From the NCBI GenBank assembly GCA_963701325.1, contig OY969604.1:1798001-1862000 (forward strand): 64,000 nt of DNA. Reading direction: 5' to 3'. The translations under genes and the position numbers were made by a program. Origin of the DNA: Bog-756 sp963701325 (lineage in GTDB: Bacteria; Actinomycetota; Acidimicrobiia; Acidimicrobiales; RAAP-2). Below the pieces are notes generated by a model. That model made no database searches. It was not told the DNA's origin and worked only from the letters and a program-made list of their open reading frames with translations. Position 1 is the stretch's first letter, and each line of letters begins with the position of its first letter. This document shows positions 35,443-44,755 of the stretch, piece after piece.

Positions 35443-36400
35443 CTAGGCCGTCACACGGTTGTGGGGACCACCTCCCGGGACCTCGCCGGCCTGGGGCCTG
35501 CTGTCCGTGCCGGACACGCCGAAAGGCATGGGCCTAGGCTGAGTGGCAACCGTCCGGTCGACATCAGGCCCGACGATCGTACCTTTCGCTCCATTGAGGA
35601 CGTCGAAAGCATGATCCAACCTTCCGATCATTGACCGCTTCCCAGTCGTCTCCGCGAATCGACACGCGGCATCAGCCTTGGAGCGCATGGAGCCGAGTGG
35701 AAAGGACCCGGCACGCAGATCTGACACGGTGCAGTACCGGAGCGTCTTTGGTCCGAACCCTAACTCGATGCCATCGACATCGGTCAGGAACAGGAGAGCA
35801 TCGGCGTCCAGATCTCGCGCGAGCAGTGCCGCGGTCAGGTCCTTATCCACCACGCCCTTGGCCCCGCGTATCCGGCCGTCAGCACCGCGACACACCGGGA
35901 TTCCGCCGTCTCCGGCGCAGATGACGATGGCGCAATCGGCGACCAGCTTACGAATGATCGGAAGCTCAAGGAGCGCCAGCGGTTCAGGGGATGCCACGAC
36001 GCGCCGCCATTTGGATCCGTCTTGGGCAACGTGCCAGCTCCGCAGGCAGGCGAGTTGCTCTGGTCGGATGTTCGAAAGCCCTGTCGCCATCGTCCACGAG
36101 CGTCTGGCAGACGAGGCTGACCACCTCCCGCCCGGGAAGCGCATTTTCCAGGGCCTCGAGGAGCCAATAGCCGGTCATTCCCTGAGCCTCAGAGTCAGGC
36201 ATGGCGAGGGACTGGTTCTGAAGGAGCGCAACGTCCCCCGCGCCCTCGGGAGCGAGGAGTCCGACCCTGCGGCCGTTGCCGTAGGTGATGACAAGGTCGT
36301 GGTCGTCAGCCATGGTGGCCAACGACTCAGCCACCAACGCGACGCACTCCTGCTGAGTGGCATTGCCGCCAAGACCGATAACAACGAGCACCTTGCTCAC
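35443..36400 (-). pseudogene. Decayed second carbamate kinase
   Basis: Two overlapping frames together cover a carbamate kinase. The 5' part (36400 to about 36040) reads VLVVIGLGGNATQQE, ITYGNGRRVGLL and EAQGMTGYWLLEALENALPGREV. The 3' part (from about 36070) reads WRRVVASPEPLALLELP, CAGDGGIPV and VVDKDLTAALLA. Against arcC at 20.4 kb it lacks about 13 residues after GGN, the PFDALGAQ segment is altered, and there is a frame change plus loss of the KFVGP region near 36040-36070. The C-terminus is extended beyond the normal end. The catalytic N-terminus is damaged, so it is probably inactive. Its location in the BON cluster suggests the region once carried more of an energy-conserving pathway. 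Confidence 0.8.
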
Positions 36401-36628
36401 CGCCCGATGGCGAAGACGGCTCGGAGGTCCTTGAGTGAGGTAACGACGCTGGCTTGAGGCCGTCTCACACCTCCGAAGGACGAGCAGCCGTCTGCGGCAG
36501 TGCACAAGCACCGCCCGACCCGATCTTCACCCACTCTTGCGTTCATTGGCACATGCTTCCGGGATCCATGTCCTGTACGTCGATGCCCCACGACCCTTCC
36601 ATAATTGGTTTCCGAGGTGGCTGGTCAC

Positions 36629-36646
36629 ATCCCGTGATCGCGTGTG
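36629..36646. promoter_or_regulatory. 18-bp dyad, site 11
   Basis: ATCCCGTGATCGCGTGTG. About 230 bp upstream of the decayed carbamate kinase (minus strand) and 530 bp upstream of the P-type ATPase (plus); target uncertain. Confidence 0.6.
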
Positions 36647-36749
36647 GGTCGAACCGTCGTCGAAGAGCCAACCCCAATGTGAAGTTGAACGCTCTCAAAC
36701 GGGCTTGCGTGGTGGGAGGTGTGCCCATCCTGGTGATCTCAGGCGCACA

Positions 36750-36767
36750 GCCACGTGACCGCGTGAT
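36750..36767. promoter_or_regulatory. 18-bp dyad, site 12
   Basis: Reads ATCACGCGGTCACGTGGC on the minus strand. Lies 104 bp after site 11 and about 410 bp before the P-type ATPase start; target uncertain. Confidence 0.6.
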
Positions 36768-37178
36768 GCCGGTGCGTCGCTCTGGCGTCACACTCGATCG
36801 GGAAGGTCGCGCTATCGGTGAGCCGAGGGTGTCTGAAGTGTCGGCCTGGATCATCGGCAGCACACCGAGCTCAATCACTGAAGGTCGATCAATGTTGCTC
36901 ACAATTAGCCGGCGAGAAGGTACACGACCCACTATCCCCGGTGGGCGAAACAGGGCACGGCACCGGTTGGGTCCCAGATCGAAACTTCGACAGCCTCATA
37001 CCCAGAGGGTCTCGGGTGAGCGCCGGGTTTGCACTTGTCTCAAGTCCGTGGGGTCCTTGACGTTGGAGCCGGCCGACGGCCCGACTCCGGGAGCAACGTG
37101 GTTGCCGCCCTTGGCTACCCGGGACACCCTTTCCGCACGGTTGGTTGGGATGATGGGTGGGGAAGGAGCACGTGAGTA

Positions 37179-39794
37179 ATGGGCGGCACAAAGCCGGCCA
37201 AAACGGACAGACCCGCGGCTGGCGATGCCTCTCCGACGGCGCTCCTCACCGAGCTCGGAACCTCAACCAAGGGACTCGCGAGCGCCGAAGTGACCGAGCG
37301 CCAAGCGTCCTACGGACCGAACACGCTTGAAAAAGAGAAGGCAACCGGTCTTCGCATTTTTGCCCGGCAGTTTGCCAGTCCGCTCGTGTACTTCCTGGCG
37401 CTGGCCGGAATCCTTGCCCTCGCCACAAAGGACTTTTCTGACGGCGGAATCATCATATTTATTCTCCTCCTCAACGGAATACTTGGCTTCTCCCAGGAGT
37501 ACCGATCAGAGCGAGCGGTCGAAAAGCTCTCTGCATTAATCAGCAACAAGGTGCTGGTCACCCGCGACGACAGTCCCGCGTTGGTCGACGCTTCTGCACT
37601 CGTGCCTGGGGATGTCGTTGTCTTGAAGGAGGGTGACGTTGTACCAGCGGACATCAAGCTGCTGCAAGGGGACAACGTCGACGTTGACGAATCCCAGCTC
37701 ACCGGCGAATCGGTTGAAGTATCGAAGACTGCGTCTCTGGATGCCGGAGCAGGAGATGCATCACTGCTATTCACGGGCAGTACGATCGAGAGCGGTGGGC
37801 TCACGGGGGTGGTCTACGCCACTGCTAACGACACAGCCCTCGGGAAGATCGCCACCTTATCGACCGACATCCACAAGGTGACTGAGTACCAACAGTGGCT
37901 TTCGTCGTTCAGCTTGCTCCTGACAAAGATCGTGATCGCCTCACTTGCCGTGACGGTGCTGCTAAAGATCGCATTGGAGCACGGATCCGCAAACGTGTCC
38001 AGTCTGCTCATCTTCGTGATAGCGCTAGCAGTGTCCGTCGTACCCGAGGCCTTGCCGGTGATTGCTACGGTGACTTTGGCGCGCGGCGCCCTCGAGCTGG
38101 CGAAACAGAACGTTGTCGTCAAGCGCCTCTCCTCGCTCGAGGACTTGGGCGACGTGACGATCCTGTGCACGGACAAAACGGGTACGTTGACCCAAGGAAA
38201 ACCGACCATAACCAGCCTGGCGTCAACGGACGACGACCTCTTCGAAGCACTCGCTTTGGCTGCAGCGGACCCCTCAAGCAAGGGGCAGGAGGGTACTCAG
38301 GCCGCGTTTGATGCAGCGTTTGCGACCTTCATCCCCGATCGCATCAAAGAAGTCGCCCGGACCTACGTCATCACTGGGGAAGTCCCGTTCGATCCGGCTG
38401 CGCGCCGCCGCCGTGTTCTCCTGTCCCGGGAAGGGACCCGGTCTCAGACACTCGTCGTGATCGGATCTCCGGAGACGCTGCTCGACATTGCCGAATGTCC
38501 AACCCACCAGCAGTATCTCGACCAGATCGTCGCTGAGGGCAAGCAGGGCATGAGGCACCTCGGAATTGCATACCGGCAGATCGACGCAGATGGAGAGGCG
38601 GCCATCCTGTCCCTCGAACACGATCTGACCTTCCTGGGATATGTGACGCTATCTGATCCATTGAGGGCCGACATCGGCGCCACCATTGCCAAGGCAGAAA
38701 GGCTTGGCGTGGGAGTCAAGATCCTCACCGGCGACAGTGTTGAAGTTGCCGCGTACGTTGCCGGCAAAGTGGGACTTCTCACCGATGGCGCACCGGTCTA
38801 TTCCGGCGCTGACCTGACCAAATTATCCGCCGCAGATTTCTCTCAGGCCTCATTGAAGTCAAACACCTTTGCTCGTGTCTCGCCCGAACAGAAGTATTCG
38901 CTCATCGAAGCGTTGAAGAAGTCCGACGTCATCGCCTATCAGGGTGATGGCATCAACGATGCGCCCTCGCTCAAGCTTGCCGATGTGGGAATCGCCGTTG
39001 ATTCGGCGACTGAAGTGGCGAAAGCCAACTCGGACATCATCCTGCTCGACAAGAGCCTGGCCGTCATTATCAGCGCCATCAACTATGGCAGAAGCATCTT
39101 TGCAAATATCAACAAGTACATCAAATACACAATGGTCGGGAACTTTGGAAACTTCATCGCTTTGACAGTTCTTTATCTCTTGGCGACGCACGTGCCCCTC
39201 TTGCCACGTCAGCTCCTTCTGATGAGTTTGCTCACTGATATTCCCCTCGTGGCGATCTCGACAGACTCGGTTGACGCGTCAGATCTGGCGCAGCCCTCCA
39301 AGTTTGCCGCCGGGCCACTTCTTTCGATCTCGCTCGTCCTGGGTACGCTTACCGCCATTGCTGAATTGCTCTTTTTCCTGACGCTGCATGGCCAGGCCGC
39401 GACCGTAAGTGAGACCAGCCTCTACCTGTTCCTATCATTCACTCAGCTTGTCGTGATCTTCTCCATCCGAAACAAGGACCATTTCTGGCGGGCCTCACGA
39501 CCGTCCGTTCCCTTGGTTGTCGCAATGGCGTTGACCGCTGTCGTTACCCTGGCAGTAACATACGCGCCACCTTTGGCGCATCTTTTCTCGTTCACGGGGC
39601 CCTCACTCTCCGAGGTCGGCTATTTAGCTTTAGCCGCCACGGCGTATCTTTTCGCCTTGGATCTAGTGAAGGTCGTCTACTACAAAGTCACGAACGGTTC
39701 ACAGCGAGGGCAATCCTCGGCTTCGCATCCGACTACTCCTGAGCAACGTGGCAACGCTCAGTCCGAATTGTCGGTTCACGGTTCCGGCCGCTGA
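37179..39794 (+). CDS. P-type cation-transporting ATPase
   Basis: An 871-residue P-type ATPase. Visible motifs: ESQLTGESVEV (actuator TGES, ~175), SVVPEALPVIATVTLARG (helix 4, ~286-302), CTDKTGTLTQG (phosphorylated D332), ILTGDSVEVA, and GDGINDAPSLKLADVGIAVDSATEVAK. About ten membrane helices. The VPEALP helix with a type-III-like VDSATEVAK hinge places it near the MgtA/H+-ATPase and CtpF-like groups; the ion (Mg2+, Ca2+ or other) is not certain. No N-terminal heavy-metal domain is present. ATG 37179 has GGAAGGAG about a dozen bases upstream. CtpF of Mycobacterium tuberculosis belongs to the DosR dormancy regulon, an analogous context. Confidence 0.9.
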   Translation: MGGTKPAKTDRPAAGDASPTALLTELGTSTKGLASAEVTERQASYGPNTLEKEKATGLRIFARQFASPLVYFLALAGILALATKDFSDGGIIIFILLLNGILGFSQEYRSERAVEKLSALISNKVLVTRDDSPALVDASALVPGDVVVLKEGDVVPADIKLLQGDNVDVDESQLTGESVEVSKTASLDAGAGDASLLFTGSTIESGGLTGVVYATANDTALGKIATLSTDIHKVTEYQQWLSSFSLLLTKIVIASLAVTVLLKIALEHGSANVSSLLIFVIALAVSVVPEALPVIATVTLARGALELAKQNVVVKRLSSLEDLGDVTILCTDKTGTLTQGKPTITSLASTDDDLFEALALAAADPSSKGQEGTQAAFDAAFATFIPDRIKEVARTYVITGEVPFDPAARRRRVLLSREGTRSQTLVVIGSPETLLDIAECPTHQQYLDQIVAEGKQGMRHLGIAYRQIDADGEAAILSLEHDLTFLGYVTLSDPLRADIGATIAKAERLGVGVKILTGDSVEVAAYVAGKVGLLTDGAPVYSGADLTKLSAADFSQASLKSNTFARVSPEQKYSLIEALKKSDVIAYQGDGINDAPSLKLADVGIAVDSATEVAKANSDIILLDKSLAVIISAINYGRSIFANINKYIKYTMVGNFGNFIALTVLYLLATHVPLLPRQLLLMSLLTDIPLVAISTDSVDASDLAQPSKFAAGPLLSISLVLGTLTAIAELLFFLTLHGQAATVSETSLYLFLSFTQLVVIFSIRNKDHFWRASRPSVPLVVAMALTAVVTLAVTYAPPLAHLFSFTGPSLSEVGYLALAATAYLFALDLVKVVYYKVTNGSQRGQSSASHPTTPEQRGNAQSELSVHGSGR

Positions 39795-40192
39795 GCTCCA
39801 ACCAACCGGAGTGTTCGTCGCGGGTCATGACCATCCGCCACTAAGACCAGATTGCCTAACTCGTCGGCGGTACCTCCGACGGCAACTGCTGTAAAAGGTG
39901 ATGCCGACCACTAGGTGGAGCGACCGCCGATGACATCGGCTAACTGGAAAATGAGTATGAGGTGCCTAGGCGTTGACCAATGCGGTTAATCACGCCTCCA
40001 CCTCCGAAGGCCATAGCGGCGGAGGGACGTGACACGCGGACACGGGATGCCGAGACGTGTCTCTGGGCAGATCATATTAGACAGCGATGCTCTATCAGTT
40101 GCCCCAAGAGGATGCACGCCCGAGAGGGAGTTCAGAATGAACCTAACTCTGCGAGCGACGGTCTGAACGGTCAATAGAGAAGGAGACGAACA
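39795..40192. other. Intergenic region upstream of zinc-finger gene
   Basis: About 400 bp. Only dyad site 13 and its downstream -10 candidate are recognised. Confidence 0.5.
40031..40048 (+). promoter_or_regulatory. 18-bp dyad, site 13 (zinc-finger gene promoter)
   Basis: Reads ATCCCGTGTCCGCGTGTC on the minus strand. CATATT at 40073-40078 lies 24 bp downstream as a -10 candidate; the gene starts at 40193. Confidence 0.7.
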
Positions 40193-40357
40193 GTGTCAGT
40201 GAGTGTGATCAGAGGCTCAATCTTCGCAGATGCGCTGGGCGGGCATGTGCGGCGATCGAGAACGTTCGTCCCTCGGCGAATCTGCGCAGAGGTGGGCTGC
40301 GCAACGCTGCTTTCCATATACAACCCAAGGCCACATTGTGCCATCCACGGGGTCTAA
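40193..40357 (+). CDS. Small CxxxxC zinc-finger-like protein, 54 aa
   Basis: A short gene with a strong RBS (GAAGGAG seven bases before the GTG). The product contains RSRTFVPRRICAEVGCATLL followed by SIYNPRPHCAIHG. The pattern C-x4-C-x(12)-C-x2-H fits a small zinc finger (CAExGC..LSIYN..xxCxxH) that I recognise as recurrent in short actinobacterial proteins of unknown function. Such proteins may bind DNA or act as adaptors. It lies behind dyad site 13 with a good -10 candidate and precedes two hypothetical genes, possibly in one transcript. Confidence 0.7.
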   Translation: MSVSVIRGSIFADALGGHVRRSRTFVPRRICAEVGCATLLSIYNPRPHCAIHGV

Positions 40358-40447
40358 AAAGAGGAGCTCGCTTTGGTCGGAAGGCAGCCATCTCATCTGG
40401 ACTGTTCCGATGACCGTAAGTGAAATGACGGATTGGAGGGCTAGATA

Positions 40448-40993
40448 GTGTCATTCTTCAGGTGGATCTTGCCCGCGAAGGTGGGAGGCCTAGGGAATCC
40501 GGAGAGCAGTCAGGTTCGACTTGGCATCGGGAAGGGGAACAGCGATGGCCGACGAGGGAGGAAGGCACGGGCTGCGGCCTCGCTAGTAGGCGGTGATGGC
40601 TCGGCCAGCTCCCGACTGATAGCTGGTACGGAGGCATTTCTTTCTGGCGACTATGCAAATCATCTACACCGACACAGCGACCGGATCCCCGGTTGGGCAC
40701 GACTCAATACTCTTGCTCATGGCGATATCGACAGTCTCCGGCGCGCTGAACAGACGCGTTCGGCAGGGAAGCCAACATCACTCACAGATCTGGCTGATGA
40801 CTCGTGGAGGAGCGCCCTACGCATTCTGGCCCGCGAGCTCAACCAGCTCGTCGGAGAGGATTCTGACCTGCTCACACATCTGCAGCAGTACGCACTTGTG
40901 CCCCTTGAATTCCGCTTGATGCGTGAGGGGGGCCTGACTGCGTTCGAACTCGTCCAACTCACTCGGGCCGCGGTGCGCTCGAGTATCTCCTAG
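40448..40993 (+). CDS. Hypothetical protein, 181 aa
   Basis: GTG start at 40448; the true start may be further in. The C-terminal two-thirds (AFLSGDYANHLHRHSDRIPGW, ARLNTLAHGDIDSLR, then LARELNQLVGEDSDLLTHLQQYALVPLEFRLM) is helical and looks conserved, with HLHRHS and LAHGD as possible metal or nucleotide contacts. No known family was recognised. It is 12 bases from the next gene and probably cotranscribed with it and with the zinc-finger gene. Confidence 0.55.
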   Translation: MSFFRWILPAKVGGLGNPESSQVRLGIGKGNSDGRRGRKARAAASLVGGDGSASSRLIAGTEAFLSGDYANHLHRHSDRIPGWARLNTLAHGDIDSLRRAEQTRSAGKPTSLTDLADDSWRSALRILARELNQLVGEDSDLLTHLQQYALVPLEFRLMREGGLTAFELVQLTRAAVRSSIS

Positions 40994-41005
40994 GGAGGAC
41001 CGTTC

Positions 41006-41452
41006 ATGGTCGAAGCTAGCCAGGCAATCAAACGCCCATTCAGCAACGGGGTCAGGGCAATTTCGGGATGTATGTCGTCGGTGGACACGTCGTCGGAAGA
41101 TAATATGCAGCTTCGATCATCACGAGGACCGGGGCAGGACTCCTCCCGTTACGGGTGCCCGACCGAGCATGTCAGCTCGATCCAATGGCCAGAATCGGTG
41201 ACCAACGCGCCTCCGGATCGCTTACGCTGGATAGCCGACTACCTCGACGTCGCTGACAGGGCTATTACGGTACTCGCGTGCGTTCAGGGAATCGAATACT
41301 CTTCAGCCAGCCACCGAGCCGCGCAGCAGGACCTCCGTCGATGGGCGCGCTGGTTGGAAGTCCGGCCGGCACTTTCTGCGGGGTTCGCCATGGCTAGGTT
41401 GGTCCCCGGATCCGAAGACACGTTGGTGCGTTGTCACACCTCGGATTCGTGA
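41006..41452 (+). CDS. Hypothetical protein, 148 aa
   Basis: The ATG is preceded by GGGAGGA, a strong RBS. The N-terminal half is low-complexity and polar. The C-terminal half (PPDRLRWIADYLDVADRAI, TVLACVQGIEYSSASHRAAQ, DLRRWARWLEVRPALSAG) forms predicted helices and resembles a small helical bundle. No family recognised. It follows the 181-residue hypothetical gene closely, suggesting an operon. Confidence 0.55.
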   Translation: MVEASQAIKRPFSNGVRAISGCMSSVDTSSEDNMQLRSSRGPGQDSSRYGCPTEHVSSIQWPESVTNAPPDRLRWIADYLDVADRAITVLACVQGIEYSSASHRAAQQDLRRWARWLEVRPALSAGFAMARLVPGSEDTLVRCHTSDS

Positions 41453-42056
41453 CCCGGTTAGTTACCACAACAGTCAGTCTCACTGCTCGATGTCGACCCA
41501 CCTGTCGCCTGAACCATCCATCCGCACTGACACGCCGCTGCACGAACACCGACGTAGTCGCCCAGGGAGGCAAATCCGCAAGCTCGGACAGAGAAATCGA
41601 CCCGAACCTCTCCGCCGGGTGGGACCGTCAGACGTGCCCTTTCTGACACGGCTGCGGCAACTGTTTCGAGATGACGCCGGGGCCGACGAGTCCTTGGGCA
41701 CCGGCCATCTGGTTCTGCTCAGCAATGATCAGACGAGACAGGGCGGTCTCCTGCTGACCCCTGGAACACAGCCAATCATGCGATCGGATGTGCTGGCAGC
41801 TACCTCCACAAGGGCCGGGCTGAACCCGTCGAACGCAGCCGCTGTGCATCGAGCGAGTCGATCAGGACACCGGGAGGTCAAGAGTTCTTCGGTCCGAGCT
41901 CGTTCTTTGATGGGCCGCCGTCAGCACCGGCGGCACTCTGCGTCCCATGATCCTACAGGGACCCGAGGAATCAATCCCGAAATGGAGGCAATGTGGTGAT
42001 TGCCCGAGGGTTCGTAGGGCCGGATCCCGAACATTGCCCGGTGGGGGTGCTTAGCA
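41453..42056. other. Intergenic region
   Basis: About 600 bp. Open frames exist on both strands but none has an RBS or recognisable domain. No dyad seen. Confidence 0.4.
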
Positions 42057-43478
42057 ATGAGGAAGCCAGTGAACAACAAGCGTCAGAGAAACCACCAAAC
42101 GACTGACCATCCCGGCGAGAACCCGGGCGCGCCGCCGACACGATCGAGGATTGCCGCCGCGGGAGCCTTGGTGGTGTCCTCGGTCACACTCGTGGCTCTG
42201 ATTCTCTTGACTACAAAGAACCTGGTCTTCGTGGTGGCGTCGTTCTTGTTTGCCTCGCTCGGTATTTCGGCACTCTGGATCGCCGCTACAAACCGTCGCT
42301 TCCGGTGGTGGGCAGGGGTTGGAGCAGTGCTTCTGGTGGGTGCGGCGGTTGCCAGTCTGGTTGCCGCCGGCCGCGGCACCATTGCCGTAGCGGCCGTGAT
42401 CATCGGCATTGCCATCGCGTCGACACTCGGGAGCGTGGCTCTGGGTTGGGAGGTCAGCCAGGCCCTGGCCAAGCGCTGGCATCCGGTGCCACCCTCGCGG
42501 CACGGCGTGGTCCTCATGAATCCATGGTCAGGGAACGGCAAGGTCGCCAAGCTGCAGCTTGCGGAAGAGTCGCGCCGCCGCGGCCTGGAGGCGGTCGAAC
42601 TCCATCGTGGCGACGATCTCCGGGCCCTCGCCGAGGCTGCCGTGTCGCGAGGAGCCGACGCACTAGGCATGGCCGGCGGCGACGGGTCCCAGGCGGTGGT
42701 CGCCGCGGTTGCTGCCAAACATGGGGTCGCCTTTGTTTGCGTGCCGGCAGGAACCCGCAATCATCTGGCCCTCGACCTCGGAATCGACCGTGATGATCCC
42801 GTGAGTGCTCTGGACGCCTTCGGACGGGCACGCGAATCGGTCATCGACCTTGGCGAGGTCAATGGCGAGGTGTTTGTCAACAATGTATCGCTGGGTGTCT
42901 ACGCACAGGTGGTGGCCAACAGCGACTACCGCGCGGCAAAGGAACGAACTGTGGCCGAGATGCTACCGGACCTCGTGGGTCCAGACGCCACACCCTTTGG
43001 GCTCTCTATTGATGCTCCAGACGGACCGGTAGCCGACGTTCAGCTCATCCAGATCTCCAACAATCCCTACACGTTGTCCAGCGTGGCCGGTTTCGGCTCG
43101 CGCCCCCGGCTGGATTCCGGCGCCCTCGGGGTGGCAACGCTCACAGTCCACCGCGCGTCCGAGGTCAACCGCCTAGTGGCTCTGGAACTGGCCGGCCATC
43201 CCGAACGCTTCGAAGGCTGGCATCAGTGGGCCGCGCACCAGGTGGACGTTCAGGGACCACCGACGATTGCCGCCGCGATGGACGGCGAATCCTGTAAGTG
43301 GGGGGCTCCTCTGCATTTCGCGATACGGTCGAGTGCATTGCGAGTCCGCATCGCGCCTGGGGAGTATGGAGGTTCGCCGGCCTTTCGTCGGACCCCCATC
43401 AGCGTATCAACTCTGATCGGTCTGGTACGGGTGGTACGGGGCAGACCGAGCGGAATCGTTCCCTTCCCGGAAGGATGA
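42057..43478 (+). CDS. Diacylglycerol kinase-family lipid kinase with N-terminal membrane domain
   Basis: 473 residues. An N-terminal region (~30-140) has about four hydrophobic helices; the catalytic domain (~160-440) shows VLMNPWSGNGK, GMAGGDGSQAVVA (nucleotide-binding GGDGS) and VPAGTRNHLALDLGI, the DagK/YegS/LCB5 motifs. It likely phosphorylates diacylglycerol or a related membrane lipid. The ATG overlaps no upstream gene. The stop overlaps the start of the PAP2 phosphatase gene (ATGA), so the pair encodes a lipid kinase and a lipid phosphatase acting on the same pool. Confidence 0.88.
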   Translation: MRKPVNNKRQRNHQTTDHPGENPGAPPTRSRIAAAGALVVSSVTLVALILLTTKNLVFVVASFLFASLGISALWIAATNRRFRWWAGVGAVLLVGAAVASLVAAGRGTIAVAAVIIGIAIASTLGSVALGWEVSQALAKRWHPVPPSRHGVVLMNPWSGNGKVAKLQLAEESRRRGLEAVELHRGDDLRALAEAAVSRGADALGMAGGDGSQAVVAAVAAKHGVAFVCVPAGTRNHLALDLGIDRDDPVSALDAFGRARESVIDLGEVNGEVFVNNVSLGVYAQVVANSDYRAAKERTVAEMLPDLVGPDATPFGLSIDAPDGPVADVQLIQISNNPYTLSSVAGFGSRPRLDSGALGVATLTVHRASEVNRLVALELAGHPERFEGWHQWAAHQVDVQGPPTIAAAMDGESCKWGAPLHFAIRSSALRVRIAPGEYGGSPAFRRTPISVSTLIGLVRVVRGRPSGIVPFPEG

Positions 43479-44134
43479 GGGAGTTGACCCGCTCTGCCGG
43501 GCAGGGGCGGTTGCCAACGGACAACAGTTACCTGCGCTCGCTGGACTGGGTCCGTCGCCTAACTGGGGAAGTGGACGCACTTGACCGCTCCGTCTATGAC
43601 GCCACCTCGGCCACTCCAACGCCAACGCTCGATAAACCGGTCACCAGACTCTCGAACGCCGCCAATTCCTCGCTACTCTGGATGATGGTGGCGATTCTGG
43701 TCGCAGCATTCGGAGGTGTTCGCGGTCGACGCGCAGCTCTCCGAGGCCTGACTGCAATCGGATTGACCTCGCTCGTCACCAACGTAGCTGCGAAACATGC
43801 TTTCCGCCGCCGCCGTCCACACCGAGCCGTCGACAACGTCAGGTCCGAAGCCCGTATGCCAACGTCGAGTTCGTTCCCTTCAGGCCACACCGCGTCTGCG
43901 TTCGCCTTTGCTGCTGCGGCGACAGCTGATGTCCCCGAGCTCAGCCTGGTCATGTACGGCATGGCCAGTCTTGTCGGCTTCAGTCGAGTACTCACCGGCG
44001 TGCACTTTCCTTCCGACGTCATCGGCGGTGGTGTTCTGGGTCTGGTGATAGGCACAGCGACACGGGGGCCAGCTTTCGAGCATCGCCGGGGCCCAATATC
44101 TACGCGTTCTGACATCTCGGCCAAAAATCACTGA
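43475..44134 (+). CDS. PAP2-family membrane phosphatase
   Basis: A 219-residue PAP2 (phosphatidic acid phosphatase type 2) protein with about five helices. All three catalytic motifs are present: KHAFRRRRP (KxxxxxxRP), SSFPSGHTASAFA (PSGH) and SRVLTGVHFPSDVIGG (SRx5HxxxD). The substrate may be phosphatidate or an isoprenyl diphosphate. ATG 43475 (translationally coupled with the kinase stop, RBS GGAAGG) is chosen rather than an upstream in-frame start inside the kinase gene. Confidence 0.9.
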   Translation: MRELTRSAGQGRLPTDNSYLRSLDWVRRLTGEVDALDRSVYDATSATPTPTLDKPVTRLSNAANSSLLWMMVAILVAAFGGVRGRRAALRGLTAIGLTSLVTNVAAKHAFRRRRPHRAVDNVRSEARMPTSSSFPSGHTASAFAFAAAATADVPELSLVMYGMASLVGFSRVLTGVHFPSDVIGGGVLGLVIGTATRGPAFEHRRGPISTRSDISAKNH

Positions 44135-44755
44135 TTTCGTCCCCTGCCATTCAACCAACAACTACGCGCGATGACGGGGGCCTGATGGGTGCAAGGAGAA
44201 CGTGGCGACCGTGACGCTCACCCGGCCAGTTCGACCGCGATAACGCCGGGGGCGACCTGGGAGCTGTCTCCCTCCTCGAGATCAGCGGGCCTCTCACCTT
44301 CCCTGCTCACGTTTCCGGCCTCCTGGACACCGCCCGTGTCCAACTTCTGCCTGTTGTGCCGGAGAGCTCCCTGGAATTCTCAGAGTCGATCTATTCCTCT
44401 CCGGGCATCACCTTTTTGCCTGGACAAGACCCCCGGTGGCCGTGGAGCCAACTTCAGCTCCTGGGTATGCGAGGACCACGGATCTTGATTATCAGCTGCG
44501 GTAGGGGAATGAGGTCCGTGCTGCCGTGGGCAACAACAACAGGGTGCATGCGGCTCGCCGGACGGAACGTCGGCCGTGATGAACAGCACGGCGGGGCGGC
44601 GGTCCACAGCGCCTCCGCAGCCTTGTCGTCGGCCTAAACCCGGATGCCTGCAGGCCATTCGGGATCCCCCACCCCACGATGCCTCCGGATATGGCCATCT
44701 CGGTCGCACGTATTCGCGGGATTCCCCATAGACGACTATCGCTCATTGTGGACAT
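44135..44755. other. Intergenic region, possible broken gene
   Basis: An RBS-like AAGGAG precedes a GTG at about 44203, but that frame stops after 13 codons. A second frame (44213-44637) then reads protein-like sequence (AVSLLEISGPLTFPAHVSG, PRILIISCGRGMRS). This may be a frameshifted gene of unknown family. Dyad site 14 lies at the end. Confidence 0.3.
44705..44722 (+). promoter_or_regulatory. 18-bp dyad, site 14
   Basis: Reads ATCCCGCGAATACGTGCG on the minus strand. Lies 34 bp before the ATG at 44756, so the transcript may be nearly leaderless. Confidence 0.65.

Larger units (their letters stand above)
36401..37178. other. Large intergenic region with two dyads
   Basis: About 780 bp between the decayed kinase and the P-type ATPase. 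A plus-strand frame across it has no RBS or recognisable domain. It contains dyad sites 11 and 12, which are 412-550 bp from the ATPase start, so either a long leader or an unrecognised small gene or RNA is present. Confidence 0.5.

Noticed and set aside
36454..37179. 241-residue plus-strand frame before the P-type ATPase
   Set aside because: No RBS, no domain, low-quality composition, and it spans two regulatory dyads.
41490..41999. 169-residue plus-strand frame
   Set aside because: No RBS and no recognisable domain; competing frames on the minus strand are equally long.
44203..44637. Possible frameshifted gene behind AAGGAG
   Set aside because: The first frame stops after 13 codons and the second has no family match; not enough to call a pseudogene.
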